Source: Calothrix sp. MO_192.B10 (GTDB taxonomy: Bacteria > Cyanobacteriota > Cyanobacteriia > Cyanobacteriales > Nostocaceae). Taken from it: 39,570 bases of DNA. Within the stretch, counting starts at the first letter, position 1. Each line of letters begins with the position of its first letter. Below the pieces are notes generated by a model. It saw only the letters and a program-made list of their open reading frames with translations. It searched no databases and had not been told where the DNA came from. The position numbers and the translations under genes were made by a program. Of this stretch, positions 25,498 through 35,736 are shown one piece after another. Location: positions 1 to 39,570 of the forward strand of contig JASJDS010000071.1 of assembly GCA_030065055.1 (NCBI GenBank), in the 5' to 3' direction.

Positions 25498-27081
25498 CTA
25501 GAAAGTGAAGGTTGTTCTCACAGCACCAATGAAGGCATCATCATTATCAGAATTCTGATTGGGAGAAGTGAGCCAAATAAATCCTGGTGTAATGGAGATG
25601 TTGTCATTGATTGGGTATCTATAAAATGCCTCAATGTGAAAAGGGGTATCGTTGGTAAATCCGGCTGGACGGGGATCTAGACTACCTGCATAGGGTTCAG
25701 CACCGGCAACAATAGCACCTAAGGCACCTTCCGTACCTAAATCGGGGAAAACAAGGGCGACTGCATAATTCCAGATTTCTGCATCACCACCATTGGCAAA
25801 ATCAACATCCGTGAAGCTACCCCAACCGCGAATACTGAATTTAGAACTAACATCAAATTGGGCCTGGACTCCGTAGGAATTACTAGTAATTCTTCTTTCC
25901 TGTGTACCGGGCAGCAAACCATTAGCAAAGTTAGTTCCTGTACCGCCAAAGGCAAAGGTTCCATCACCAGGATCGTAACCATTGACATAGGTTAAACCAA
26001 ATTTTAGACGTTTAGCCGGTTGAAAGACAACTTGCCCCATAGCTGAATAATTGCCATTAAATAAACCAGCTTTATCCTCAGGATTGGAGCCGTTTTTGGC
26101 AAGATAACCCCCCTCCAATTTAATCATTTTGCCTAGCTTGTAACTAAAACCAATACCAGTGGTGGATCTGGCAATACCCAAGCGGTAAATGGGGTTACGT
26201 TCGGCAAATCGGGACAAAGCACCCGTAGCACCACCACCGGTATTTAAGCCAGGGTTAAACACATCAGCATAGAAGTGGTGAGCGCCCAAACTAGCCATGG
26301 CAGTAACTTTGAGATTCTCTCCCACAGGAAAAGCATAATGCAGGCGATCGATAACAATATTATTATCGGAGGGTCCATCATGGGCAAAACGACCTTCATT
26401 AGTGCCTAATTCGGTTGCAAAGCTGTTACCAATGTTACCGGAAGTGAGACGAGTATATAGCCTATCTTTACCAGTAAAACTAGATACTAACTGGAGGCGA
26501 ACTTTATTGTTAAAGACAATTTGAGCATCTGTGTCATCTCCAGTGGCACCTGCAAGGGTAAAAGCAACCTCACCCTTTAGTTTTGTGGTGGTAGAGAATT
26601 GATTTGCTTCCAACTCAGCAGTCCGTGCTTCTAGAGCATCCACACGACCCCTCAAGGTGGCTAATTCCGCAGAAAATTCCTCTTGTAATCGCTGTAGGGT
26701 AGCTAAATCTTCTTTGGTGACTAAGTCTGCTGTAGCGGTAGCAATTAATTCATTCACCCGATCCAAACAAGCGTTCAAACCTGCGGCAAATTCATAACGG
26801 GTTAATGCCCGGTTTCCTCTGTAAGTACCATTGGGATAACCAGCAATACAACCATAACGTTCTACCAATGACTGTAATGCTTGGAATGCCCAATCTGTAG
26901 GCTGTACATCAGAAAATTGAGATACCGATGTGACTTGACCCATTGGCTGTTGCCCTTGGTCATTGTCGGGGTTAATTTGTGCTTGTGATACCCCTGATGT
27001 TAAAAATAGTGCTGCCAGTATTGATGGACTAAGAAATAAAACTCTTCCTGCACTCCTCACCCAAGGAAAGTATTCTTTCAT
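25498..27081 (-). CDS. SLH-domain OprB-type porin
   Basis: 527-residue outer-membrane protein. A Sec signal peptide (about 1-34, hydrophobic ILAALFLTSGVSQA) is followed by an SLH domain (about 56-115, FSDVQPTDWAFQALQSLVER and PNGTYRGNRALTRYEFAAG) that anchors to peptidoglycan. Then comes a coiled coil (about 125-165, LQRLQEEFSAELATLRGRVD) and a beta-barrel domain ending in Phe (RTTFTF), the usual outer-membrane insertion signal. The architecture matches cyanobacterial OprB/iron-uptake-type porins. Solute specificity is unknown. It is a paralogue of 38168-39570, sharing an almost identical SLH/coiled-coil part. A terminator follows at 25305-25332. Confidence 0.93.
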   Translation of the reverse strand: MKEYFPWVRSAGRVLFLSPSILAALFLTSGVSQAQINPDNDQGQQPMGQVTSVSQFSDVQPTDWAFQALQSLVERYGCIAGYPNGTYRGNRALTRYEFAAGLNACLDRVNELIATATADLVTKEDLATLQRLQEEFSAELATLRGRVDALEARTAELEANQFSTTTKLKGEVAFTLAGATGDDTDAQIVFNNKVRLQLVSSFTGKDRLYTRLTSGNIGNSFATELGTNEGRFAHDGPSDNNIVIDRLHYAFPVGENLKVTAMASLGAHHFYADVFNPGLNTGGGATGALSRFAERNPIYRLGIARSTTGIGFSYKLGKMIKLEGGYLAKNGSNPEDKAGLFNGNYSAMGQVVFQPAKRLKFGLTYVNGYDPGDGTFAFGGTGTNFANGLLPGTQERRITSNSYGVQAQFDVSSKFSIRGWGSFTDVDFANGGDAEIWNYAVALVFPDLGTEGALGAIVAGAEPYAGSLDPRPAGFTNDTPFHIEAFYRYPINDNISITPGFIWLTSPNQNSDNDDAFIGAVRTTFTF

Positions 27082-27276
27082 TTTTTCCAGTAAAAGTTGT
27101 TTAACCAGTATTTTAATATCTATTGAACTTTAAAGATAGATAGATTATGCAAATTTTTCATAATTATACTGACATAATTGGGATAATCAAAAAAATGAAA
27201 TAATCCCAATTTATCACAAAAATATAGTACCAATAAATAAAAACATTTCTTCACAATTTAGTACATATTTTAATAT

Positions 27277-27858
27277 CTATAAATTCTTGTTTAAATCTCC
27301 GGGAGTATTGCAATTATGCAACATCAATTTCATTTCTGGAGTTACAGATAAAGCTTGCACTTTAATATTAGATAACCACTCTTGAAACGAACGTCCTCCA
27401 GTTTGCAGAAAACTTTGTAATTCTGGAAGTGCATCATGGCGATAAAAACCACACATTGGTTCCCAATTTAAAGAATTATGGGGTACTACAGCGAAAATTT
27501 CCTCAGGAACTTTGTCTAATGTATTTATCCATTCTTGAATAATTTTTGTTTTTAGCAAAGGTAAATCGCAAGCCAGCAATAGTATCCATTGAGTTGAAAT
27601 TTGTTTTAAACCCTGACACAAAGCATACAAAGGACCATTTCCCGGTTGAGATTCAGTGAGATAATTACAGTCTAAAGGTAATATATGTTGATAGCGATCG
27701 CACCAAGGAGTGAGGACATAAACTTCCTGGGTACATTCCTGAGCAACGTCATAAACCCTTTGTAACATGGGCTTTCCTTGATAGTATACCAGTGCTTTAT
27801 CCCTCCCCATGCGAGAGCTTTTACCACCAGCTAAAATTAGGGCAGATATCTTTTTCAT
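27277..27858 (-). CDS. mobA: Molybdenum cofactor guanylyltransferase
   Basis: 193 residues. Adds GMP to molybdopterin to give the MGD form needed by nitrate reductase. The nucleotide-binding motif ILAGGKSSRMGRDKALVYY (8-26) and LLACDLPLL metal-binding segment identify MobA. It lies downstream of narM, narB and nrtP on the same strand, which fits a role in making the NarB cofactor. The gap to narM is 172 bases with no terminator seen, so it may be in the same transcript. Confidence 0.93.
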   Translation of the reverse strand: MKKISALILAGGKSSRMGRDKALVYYQGKPMLQRVYDVAQECTQEVYVLTPWCDRYQHILPLDCNYLTESQPGNGPLYALCQGLKQISTQWILLLACDLPLLKTKIIQEWINTLDKVPEEIFAVVPHNSLNWEPMCGFYRHDALPELQSFLQTGGRSFQEWLSNIKVQALSVTPEMKLMLHNCNTPGDLNKNL

Positions 27859-28030
27859 AATTTATTTTCGTCATATTTGTAGAAAAAATATCCTCAATTA
27901 AGCTCGTTAATTTATCGTTCACAAATATTAAATATCAATTGATAAACTATTCTGGATATAATTTGTGTGGGACGGGCATCCCTGCCCGTCAAAATATTTC
28001 ATTTAGGTGCGCTGGAGCTGAACTTTTATT

Positions 28031-28483
28031 CTAAATAATACCAAATTCTTTTAGTGCAGGATAGAAATTTTTATTTTCATGGCTAGGACGACTGAGTTTA
28101 ATTAAAGCGAAGCGTTGTAATGGGGTAAGATTTTGCCATTGTTGTAGTGTAATAGTCACCCCAAATTCTGTAGCTTTATTTTTTGTAGCTGCTGGTATTT
28201 CTGATATATCCATCCAAGGTGGATTATCATCTACGGTTAGCTCATTTGCAGGTTGTCCAGTTTTACTGATAATTAAATTTTGCAAATATTCTTTATATGC
28301 TTGGGCTTGCTGTTTGTTACTGCAAGGCGTTTCTACTAAACTTTGCCTTTCTGCCGTTGTTAGTTGATTCCAGTGAACTAATTTCAACTTAACGCCACAA
28401 GTATCCAGATTAAGTCTTACCTGCATAGGAATACAGCGCAGGTTATCTATAAATTCTGCCTCAAATTGAAAAAACGTGGACAT
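28031..28483 (-). CDS. narM: Nitrate reductase-associated protein
   Basis: 150 residues with the features of the cyanobacterial nitrate-reductase-associated family: FFQFEAEFIDNLRCIPMQVR at the N-terminus, then HWNQLTTAERQSLVETPCSN and LQQWQNLTPLQRFALIKLSR. NarM is known to be required for nitrate reductase activity in Anabaena and Synechococcus and to contact NarB, so it probably acts in enzyme maturation. It lies downstream of narB on the same strand, separated by about 965 bases of repeats, so it probably needs its own promoter. Confidence 0.92.
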   Translation of the reverse strand: MSTFFQFEAEFIDNLRCIPMQVRLNLDTCGVKLKLVHWNQLTTAERQSLVETPCSNKQQAQAYKEYLQNLIISKTGQPANELTVDDNPPWMDISEIPAATKNKATEFGVTITLQQWQNLTPLQRFALIKLSRPSHENKNFYPALKEFGII

Positions 28484-28728
28484 TAGGAGTTTATGATTGA
28501 CTATTAATAACTACTTTTAACTTGTTTAATGGTGTCTTGCAATTACTCTTATTAAAAGAATGTAGAATTTAGAATGAGCGAATTAGGTTTTGCAACGGGG
28601 ACTTTACCCCGACACAAAACGCACTGCTTATAGAAGCAGGGGAATTCAACCCCCAAGGTTGGTTAAAACTGATAACTTGCACCATCCTTAATAACCACCT
28701 GGGATTTAAATCCCAGTCTCATAGCCGA

Positions 28729-29131
28729 AGTCGTCTAAAGACGACTAGACAAGCATTTTAGTCTACTTAAGTAGACTTTGTTTATTAGCCTGGGAATTTC
28801 ATTCCCGTGAAATTTGGGCTAATTGAGAATTGTGCAAGTTATGAGTTAAAACGCATTGCAAGCCTTACCCAGTCTGATTTATCAGACTTAGCCTACTCGC
28901 TGTGGGAATTTATTCCTAGGCGGACATTTGGGCTAGTGGTCTATCGCATTAATTCTGATGGCTAGGTAACAGTCGAACGAAGAATGTTGGGTTTGGTTTC
29001 GTTCTACCCAACCTACACGGTAGTTTGAAAACAGTCCCTAGTACTTGACCACATTAATTTTGCGGGGTGGACATCCAACCGCCAGGGACTCTAAGTCCCT
29101 GGCTAATAGCAAAAGTCCTATAAATAGGACT
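28729..29131. repeat. Four 18-base hairpins with compensatory arms
   Basis: 28729-28746 AGTCGTCT-AA-AGACGACT; 28760-28777 AGTCTACT-TA-AGTAGACT; 28871-28888 AGTCTGAT-TT-ATCAGACT; 29114-29131 AGTCCTAT-AA-ATAGGACT. The outer AGTC/GACT is fixed, the inner four base pairs differ in every copy and always pair. Three of the four lie near a second hairpin of GGGA..TCCC type and a TTAGCC or GGCTAA motif. Confidence 0.9.
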
Positions 29132-29205
29132 GATGCAATACCCCTCAGAACTAATTTGGTGAAGTACTACTGTTCCGCCACATTAATTCTGATGGCTAGG
29201 GAACA

Positions 29206-29269
29206 GATCCCCGACTTCTAAATCAATATCCGCACATTGTAGCAATTCCTAGGATAGAAGTCGGGGATC
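29206..29269. repeat. REP-like palindrome with 34-base insert
   Basis: Arms GATCCCCGACTTCTA (29206-29220) and TAGAAGTCGGGGATC (29255-29269) pair perfectly over 15 bp. The copies at 12502 and 36183 have loops of 5 and 3 bases; here 34 bases separate the arms. Confidence 0.88.
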
Positions 29270-29448
29270 GCTCGCACCCGCAACTCGTCAAAATTAATGG
29301 GACAAAGCACTAGTTGAGAATGGTGAAAGTTATGAGTCCAAACGTACTTCACTAAGATGAAATATGCTGTAACCATCTCCTAAATCTCTCTCTCCTCTGT
29401 GTTCTCTGCGGTTTTTTTATCAGTAATCTTTGGGCAGGAGCCTTAATA

Positions 29449-31704
29449 TCACATCGAAACCAAATCAGGTGATAATTTTTCCTGATGAGGATACTCGGCA
29501 ATTTTTTCTGGGAGAACCATAATTGGTATTATTTTAATAGCACAGGCCTTAAGCTCTGGTTCGAGAGAAATAGGACAACTGTGAGGATGGGTGAGATTGT
29601 TAGCTTCAGCATCTTTTGCCCAAAGACTACCCCAATGCATTGGGATAAAAACTGTTTTGGGGGTAATTGCTTTAGTAATTTTCACTGGAAATTTTGCTTG
29701 TCCCCGCGTTGATTGTACTTCTACCCAATCTCCTTCCTGAACTCCCAATTCTTCTGCATCACGGGGATGAATCTCGATAAAGGGATTGGGGTGCATTTTC
29801 GCAGTTTTCTCAATTCTTCCAGTGCGAGTTTGGGTGTGCCAATGACCGTATAATCTACCAGTTGTGAGAATAAATGGATACTCTTGATTAGCTGGTTCTG
29901 CGAGTCCACGAGAATGGTAAGCGGCGAATTTTGCTCTACCATCTGGGGTAGGGAAACGTAAATCTGTGTAGAGACGTTTGCTAATAGGCTGTTTATTTTT
30001 ATATTTGAAAATATTTGAGAACAAGCCACCATCTCTATCTTCTTCTGTCTCTACAGGTGGCGAACCCCACTGTATAGGATGCTTTGCTAATTTTTCGTGA
30101 CTAATTTCTGTTACAGAGCATAAGCGATCGCGCGTTAGTTTGACAAATTCATCATATACTTGAGCTGAGTTACCATACTCAAATTTATCTGCAAAACCCA
30201 AACGACGGCCAACTTCGGCAAATATCTCCCAATCTGGTTTTGCTTCACCGGGAGGTTCTCGAAATTTGGGACAGAGGGTGACTACTCTTTCTGAATTAGT
30301 CATGGTACCAGTTTTCTCACTCCATTGGGCTGCGGGTAAGAGAATATGGGCATAAGCTGCAGTTTCGGTGGGATAATAAGCGTCTTGATAAATAGTGCAG
30401 GGAGATTTTAATAAAGCAGCTTTAGTTCTGACCAAATCTGGCATACTAACAGCCGGATTAGTTGCAGCAATCCATAGTAAACTAATATCACCAGTTTCTA
30501 AACCTGTAATCATACTCCAAGCATCCCTACCTGGAGTTGCAGAAATTTGTCCCGGATTTAAACCCCAAAATTCCTCTACCTGTGCCCTGTGTTCGGGATT
30601 TTTCACCGAGCGATAGCCGGGAAGAATATGAGCCAGTCCTCCTGCTTCCCTTCCTCCCATAGCATTTGGTTGACCCGTGAGAGAAAAAGGTCCCGCACCT
30701 GGTTTACCAATATTTCCTGTCATTAAATGCAGGTTGATTAAAGTCCGTACTTTCGCCGTCCCTTCAGAGGATTGATTTATACCCATTGACCACATAGACA
30801 AAACCCTTTCTGATTCAGCCCAGTAACGGGCTGCTTGTTCTAAATGGTCGATACGTATATTGCATTTGCGAGCAACAAATTCAGGAGTGTAGTGACGAAT
30901 CACTTCTGCGTAAGCAGGGAACCCCTGGGTACACTCATCTATAAATATGGCATCAATAGTTCTCCAGCGCATTAATAAATGAGCAATACCGTTAAATAGG
31001 TCTATATCAGTACCGGGATTGATGGCTAGGTGTAAATCTGCTGCCTCCGCTGTCTTAGTTTTACGTGGGTCTACCACTATCATTTTCACATTCCGGTTGC
31101 GCTTATGGTGTTTGCATAAGCGATTGAAAACAATAGGATGACATTCAGCGGTATTAGTGCCCACTAAAAAAGCACAATCAGTAAAATCTAAATCTTCGTA
31201 ACAGCAAGGAGGACCATCAGAGCCAAAGCTTTGTGTATAACCTGCAACTGCTGAAGACATACACAAGCGAGAATTGGCATCAAAATTATTAGTGCCTAAA
31301 CAGCCCTTGATTAACTTCTGAGCAATATAATAATCCTCAGTTTGGAACTGACCAGAACCGTACATACAGATAGCATCTGCACCTTGATTGTTAAGTGTAT
31401 GTTGAATTTGGTCAACAATTCGCTCAAAAGCCTCATCCCAGCTAACCCGTCGAAATTCCTCCGACAGAGAATTCCGCATCATTGGGTACTTCAGACGGCT
31501 CTTATCAAGAGACTCAGTCACCGTAGCACCTTTGACGCAAACCATACCTTGAGAAGAAGGATGACTTTTGTCACCCATTACTTTCCAAATGGGATTTCCT
31601 TGGGCATCTCGGTGAGTTGCACGGCCACTTGCAGCAGGGGGAAATACTTGCAAACCACAACCAACACCACAATATGGGCAAAGAGTTTTTACTGATTCAG
31701 ACAT
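29449..31704 (-). CDS. narB: Ferredoxin-nitrate reductase
   Basis: 751-residue assimilatory nitrate reductase, reducing nitrate to nitrite with electrons from ferredoxin. The N-terminal [4Fe-4S] ligands are Cys9, Cys12 and Cys16 (CPYCGVGC) and Cys56 (GMVCVKG). The molybdopterin oxidoreductase core follows ([49 protein letters not shown]). The C-terminal molydopterin dinucleotide-binding domain includes [20 protein letters not shown]. No signal peptide, as expected for the cytoplasmic cyanobacterial enzyme. It is on the same strand as nrtP and nirA upstream, but the 667-base gap to nrtP is full of repeats. Confidence 0.97.
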   Translation of the reverse strand: MSESVKTLCPYCGVGCGLQVFPPAASGRATHRDAQGNPIWKVMGDKSHPSSQGMVCVKGATVTESLDKSRLKYPMMRNSLSEEFRRVSWDEAFERIVDQIQHTLNNQGADAICMYGSGQFQTEDYYIAQKLIKGCLGTNNFDANSRLCMSSAVAGYTQSFGSDGPPCCYEDLDFTDCAFLVGTNTAECHPIVFNRLCKHHKRNRNVKMIVVDPRKTKTAEAADLHLAINPGTDIDLFNGIAHLLMRWRTIDAIFIDECTQGFPAYAEVIRHYTPEFVARKCNIRIDHLEQAARYWAESERVLSMWSMGINQSSEGTAKVRTLINLHLMTGNIGKPGAGPFSLTGQPNAMGGREAGGLAHILPGYRSVKNPEHRAQVEEFWGLNPGQISATPGRDAWSMITGLETGDISLLWIAATNPAVSMPDLVRTKAALLKSPCTIYQDAYYPTETAAYAHILLPAAQWSEKTGTMTNSERVVTLCPKFREPPGEAKPDWEIFAEVGRRLGFADKFEYGNSAQVYDEFVKLTRDRLCSVTEISHEKLAKHPIQWGSPPVETEEDRDGGLFSNIFKYKNKQPISKRLYTDLRFPTPDGRAKFAAYHSRGLAEPANQEYPFILTTGRLYGHWHTQTRTGRIEKTAKMHPNPFIEIHPRDAEELGVQEGDWVEVQSTRGQAKFPVKITKAITPKTVFIPMHWGSLWAKDAEANNLTHPHSCPISLEPELKACAIKIIPIMVLPEKIAEYPHQEKLSPDLVSM

Positions 31705-32371
31705 GGTTTTTTCATGGAGGCAAAAAGCTGATTAACCTGAGTTCGGTGTTAGGAGTTAAAATTAACCTGAGTTCTGGTTAAGCCAAAAGCTAAAAAGCTT
31801 ATTCTGTAAGGATTTAGCCACACGATAAGTGCTTACAGAAGGGATTAAATTGGCATCATTTACCCTAGATCCCTTTTAATAAGTCGGGGATCTGTGACCC
31901 CAGATCCCTCGTTACAAGGTAAAACCTTGTAATGCACTTTAGGGAGGCTCTGCCTCCAGGCTTAATGGAAGGCGGAGCCTCCTAGGATGGGTTTCCAGGC
32001 TGAAACTGGAAACGAGTTAATTAACTCCTCTAGAGCGCAAGCATTGCGCCCCTACTTCTAACTATTTTCAAGTTAGCCCTTCACGAGAAAATCTCACAAC
32101 CAAGGATGAAAATATCTTGAGTGCGGCTCCCACACCTAAGCTGTCAACCGTCAACTAACAACTAACAACTAACAACTAACAACCATTTTCAAGATAGTCC
32201 CTCATGGACAATATTTTGTCCACAACCTGCAGATGAGAATAATTCCCTCACTCTGGGCGGGGAAACCCCGCCCCTACTCCTTCACTCCTACCCTGCGGGA
32301 AGCCACTTCCTGTCTACACTCCTTCACTCCGAACTCCGAACTCCCTATTTTCAAGACAGATATCTGATCTA
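31705..32371. other. Repeat-filled gap between nrtP and narB
   Basis: No gene. It holds a decayed REP-like palindrome (about 31867-31910), a GCGCAAGCATTGCGCCCCTAC element (about 32034-32054), (TAACAAC)n STRR (32153-32182), a GGGCGGGGAAACCCCGCCC palindrome (32256-32274) and (TTCACTCC)n STRR (about 32276-32333). If nirA-nrtP-narB is one operon here, the transcript crosses all of these. Confidence 0.8.
32122..32182. repeat. Long inverted repeat, left arm
   Basis: Starts TGCGGCTCCCACACCTAAGC, continues CTGTCAACCGTC and ends in (AACTAAC)n. The reverse complement of 37550-37605 matches it with one change outside the STRR copy number. The pair encloses nrtP, nirA and the HEAT-repeat gene. Confidence 0.88.
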
Positions 32372-33964
32372 TTAACCATTTGTTTCCCCAGGTGCATAAG
32401 GATAACTAGGTTCCATCGAATCAAGCTGTGGTTCGGTTTGAGCTTCTTCACCTTCATGATGTTCTGCAAAGGAACCTTTGGGTTCTTTGAGGAAGAACCA
32501 ACACAAGAAAGCAACTATTAAACCTGCAATCCCCATAATTTGGAAGAATATGGTGTTTGCTTGAGCAATGGTTGCTGCTGTGGGTTCACCTTTACCGCTT
32601 AACCATTCGGGTAAGAGACTAAAGATAGTTAGATAAGCAACAGCTCCCACATTACCATAGGCACCCACATTACCTGCAACTTGCCCAGTTATCCGTCGCT
32701 TAATTAAAGGAACGATGGCAAATGTTGAACCTTCCCCTGCTTGTACAAAGAAGGAACAAGCCATAGTTAACAATATTGCTAATGGTAACCACCAACCACC
32801 ACCGACAGTTCCCATCATTAAATAGCCTATACCCATACCAGCAGTTAATACTGCCATGGTCATTTTCCGACTACCCAATTTATCAGAAATTAAACCACCA
32901 CCAGGACGAGACATTAAATTCATAAATGCATAGCTTGCTGCAATCATCCCAGCTTGGGCTTTACTCAGGGCGAAAGTACCTTCAAAGAATGCTGGAAGCA
33001 TGGAAACAACTGCTAACTCCGAACCGAAGTTAACTATATATGTCAATTCCAAAATTGCAACTTGAGAAAAACTATATCTGTCTTTAGGAGCATATGTCTT
33101 TCTCCCTGTCAATAAGTCTTTATTTGCCATTAAACAGTTGTAGGCTTGGAAAAGATATAAACCAATCAAGCAAGCCCACACTATATACATAGTATTGATG
33201 TCGTACAGCTTAACCTTATGCAAACGCCAAGCTAAGACCATCAAAATACCAGACAAAGGCAAGTTCATTAACATCAGGAACCAGAAATCACTCTTGCTGG
33301 TAACTTCAATTCCCCTAGCACTCTTAGGCTTTTGATAAACTTTACCGGGAGGATGATCCTGGACATTAAAGTAATACAGAATTCCATACAGTGCTGCAAT
33401 AACTCCAGTTCCTCCAATACCTACACGCCAGTTAAGTAAAGCTTCTCCAGTTTGAGGATTCACTGCACCAAATGCCAACCAACCAGCAATTACAGGTAAG
33501 GTAAATGCTGCTGCAGCTGAACCAAAGTTACCCCAACCACCATAAATTCCTTCAGCTAAACCAATTTCTTTTGGTGGAAACCATTCCGCCACCATCCGAA
33601 TACCAATTACAAAGCCTGCACCGACAATACCTAGTGCTAAACGAGCAGCTACTAATTGACTGAAGTTTTGGGCGGAAGCGAAGACAAGACAAGGAATCGC
33701 AGCATAAATTAACAGCAGGGAATAAGTAATTCTTGGCCCATACTTATCTAACAACATCCCAATAATGACTCGGGCTGGTACTGTCAGAGCAACGTTACAA
33801 ATTGCCAGAGTTCTAATTTGAGCTACTGTCAAACCAAAATCTGCTTTGACTTGTGTTGCTAGAGGTGCCAAATTAAACCAAACAACAAAAGATAAAAAGA
33901 AAGCAAACCAGGTCATATGCAGGATTTTATACCTGCCATTGAACGATACTAAATCCTTGAGCAT
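32372..33964 (-). CDS. nrtP: Nitrate/nitrite transporter, MFS type
   Basis: 530-residue major facilitator of the NarK/NrtP family, an inner-membrane permease importing nitrate and nitrite. About 12 hydrophobic spans; the N-terminal TWFAFFLSFVVWFNLAPL and the GMLLDKYGPRITYSL loop-2 motif are characteristic, as is the glycine-rich span ALGIVGAGFVIGIRM. The hydrophilic tail (EEAQTEPQLDSMEPSYPYAP) is cytoplasmic. Many freshwater strains instead carry the ABC system nrtABCD between nirA and narB; here the single-gene permease takes that place. It starts 151 bases after nirA. Confidence 0.95.
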   Translation of the reverse strand: MLKDLVSFNGRYKILHMTWFAFFLSFVVWFNLAPLATQVKADFGLTVAQIRTLAICNVALTVPARVIIGMLLDKYGPRITYSLLLIYAAIPCLVFASAQNFSQLVAARLALGIVGAGFVIGIRMVAEWFPPKEIGLAEGIYGGWGNFGSAAAAFTLPVIAGWLAFGAVNPQTGEALLNWRVGIGGTGVIAALYGILYYFNVQDHPPGKVYQKPKSARGIEVTSKSDFWFLMLMNLPLSGILMVLAWRLHKVKLYDINTMYIVWACLIGLYLFQAYNCLMANKDLLTGRKTYAPKDRYSFSQVAILELTYIVNFGSELAVVSMLPAFFEGTFALSKAQAGMIAASYAFMNLMSRPGGGLISDKLGSRKMTMAVLTAGMGIGYLMMGTVGGGWWLPLAILLTMACSFFVQAGEGSTFAIVPLIKRRITGQVAGNVGAYGNVGAVAYLTIFSLLPEWLSGKGEPTAATIAQANTIFFQIMGIAGLIVAFLCWFFLKEPKGSFAEHHEGEEAQTEPQLDSMEPSYPYAPGETNG

Positions 33965-34115
33965 ATTATTTGCCTAATTGATTGGAGATAAAAAAATAGG
34001 AATAGATACACAAGAGGTAAGATGAAATAACAAACCTCACCCTGTCCTGTCGGACATCCCTCTCCTTATTCAGGAGAGGGAAAGATTTTGGCGTAAATCA
34101 ACCATCACCCATAAC

Positions 34116-35654
34116 TTATTTCACCTTTGCCCCAAAATCCTTGATCAGAATATTGCGTAACACTGGTAGTAAATCCTCACAGGGAATACCTTTTTGTACG
34201 CAAGTACCGAGACGGGCATCTTTCCCGACTTTACCCCCCATATACAAATCAACACCTTCCACGGTTTTCCCATCCTTGCGGACTTTTGTTCCCATTAAAC
34301 CAATGTCAGCTACCTGGGGTTGACCGCAAGAATTGGGGCATCCTGTCCAATGAATTCTCACAGGATGTGACATTTGTAACTCCGCGTCTAGCTCTTTCGC
34401 CAGTGCTAATGCTCGGCTCTTGGTTTCGACTAATGCAAAGTTACAAAATTGTGCTCCCGTGCAGGATACCAAAGCTCTTTCTAATACCTGGGGAGCAATG
34501 GCAAACTTTTGCAGGAGGGGTTCAGCGAGGAAAAGCTCTAAATTTTCATCGGGAATATTGGGAACGATCGCATTTTGTTCGACTGTCAGTCTCACCTCAC
34601 CACTACCATATACCTCTGCCAGACGGGACAAGTCAAACATATCCTCGGCTTGTAGTCTACCTACGGGAATGTGCAAACCAACATAATTTAACCCAGGCTG
34701 TTTCTGTTTATACACCCCGATGCGATCGCGTTTTTCCCAGTCAATTTCATCTTTTTCTGCAGCTGCCGATAGGGTAGTTCCCAATTCTTCTTCTACTAGC
34801 TGACGGAACTTTTCTATACCCAACTCGTCAATCAACCACATCAGTCTTGATTTCTGACGATTTGCCCTTAAGCCTTTGTCGCGATATACCGTTAAAATCG
34901 CTCTAGACAATTTAACTACGTCTTCATTCGGGGTCACCCAAACATTGAGAGGAACCGCAGCTGCACAGCGTTTTGCAGAGAAAAAACCACCCACTAAGAC
35001 ATTAAATCCTAATTGCCCGTCTTTGTATGCAGGAACAAAAGCTATATCGTTGATTTCGGCGTGAACGGAGTTATCTCGCCCCCCTTCAATGGCAATATTA
35101 AACTTTCGAGGCAAATTGGTAAATGCATAATTCCCTTCGCCTTTGTTGGTAATCATGTCCTGGACTTGCTGTACCAGTTGGCGAGTATCAATTAGTTCAT
35201 CCCCATCGATTCCGGCAACTGGAGAGCCAGTAATATTACGCACATTATCCATCCCAGATTGCATGGAAGTCATATTTGCCGAATGCAATTGTTGGAAGAT
35301 GTCTGGTATGTCTTCAAGACGGATTCCCCGCAGTTGGATATTTTGTCTGGTGGTAATATCAGCACTACCATCTGTTCCATAACGCTGCACAATCTCGGCT
35401 AATACCCGCAATTGCTGGCTGGTAAGAATACCGTTGGGAGTACGCATCCGCAACATAAACTTACCAGGAGTTACAGGACGATAAAATATACCTAACCATT
35501 TCAGACGATGTTCCAAGTCGGTTTTATCTACCGCTTCCCAACCAATCCGAGCAAAATGTTCGAGTTCGTCCTTTACATCTAGTCCGTCCTTCTCGGCCTT
35601 GAATTTTTCAAACTTATTTAAGACTTTCGTCTTCTCTGACTCTACAGACGGCAT
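34116..35654 (-). CDS. nirA: Ferredoxin-nitrite reductase
   Basis: 512-residue enzyme reducing nitrite to ammonium with six electrons from ferredoxin. The siroheme/[4Fe-4S] ligands are visible as Cys398 and Cys404 (SCTGAQFCNFALVETK), then Cys439 and Cys443 (TGCPNSCGQPQ). Substrate-side residues are in RMRTPNGILTSQQLRVLAEI and TTRQNIQLRGI. ATG 35654 is supported by AAGGGA about 7-8 bases upstream on the minus strand. It is the first gene of the minus-strand nitrate cluster and carries an NtcA-type promoter (35694-35736). Confidence 0.97.
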   Translation of the reverse strand: MPSVESEKTKVLNKFEKFKAEKDGLDVKDELEHFARIGWEAVDKTDLEHRLKWLGIFYRPVTPGKFMLRMRTPNGILTSQQLRVLAEIVQRYGTDGSADITTRQNIQLRGIRLEDIPDIFQQLHSANMTSMQSGMDNVRNITGSPVAGIDGDELIDTRQLVQQVQDMITNKGEGNYAFTNLPRKFNIAIEGGRDNSVHAEINDIAFVPAYKDGQLGFNVLVGGFFSAKRCAAAVPLNVWVTPNEDVVKLSRAILTVYRDKGLRANRQKSRLMWLIDELGIEKFRQLVEEELGTTLSAAAEKDEIDWEKRDRIGVYKQKQPGLNYVGLHIPVGRLQAEDMFDLSRLAEVYGSGEVRLTVEQNAIVPNIPDENLELFLAEPLLQKFAIAPQVLERALVSCTGAQFCNFALVETKSRALALAKELDAELQMSHPVRIHWTGCPNSCGQPQVADIGLMGTKVRKDGKTVEGVDLYMGGKVGKDARLGTCVQKGIPCEDLLPVLRNILIKDFGAKVK

Positions 35655-35693
35655 GGTAAATCCCTTTTTAAAAAAACAGGTTACTATATCCGA

Positions 35694-35736
35694 ATCCTAA
35701 AAAGTATAAACACTAACTTTTGTTAAAGTATTTACA
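35694..35736 (-). promoter_or_regulatory. NtcA-activated promoter of nirA
   Basis: Minus strand: TGTAAATACTTTAACA at 35736-35721 fits the NtcA consensus GTA-N8-TAC with one mismatch (AAC for TAC). Exactly 22 bases downstream is TAGGAT (35699-35694), matching the TA-N3-T -10 form. The 22-23 base spacing is that of class II NtcA promoters. Transcription would start near 35687, about 33 bases before the nirA ATG. A second GTT-N8-TAC match at 36033-36046 lacks a -10 at this spacing. Confidence 0.7.

Larger units (their letters stand above)
28484..29448. other. 965-base gap packed with palindromes
   Basis: No gene is supported. Present are CTGGGATTTAAATCCCAG (28699-28716), hairpins of AGTC-N4/N4-GACT type at 28729-28746, 28760-28777, 28871-28888 and 29114-29131, a 10-bp-arm hairpin GCCAGGGACT/AGTCCCTGGC (29081-29103), a REP-like copy with a 34-base insert (29206-29269), and a duplicated CATTAATTCTGATGGCTAGG (28948-28967, 29180-29199). 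The small cotranscribed gene that follows narB in Anabaena was not recognised here. Confidence 0.85.
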
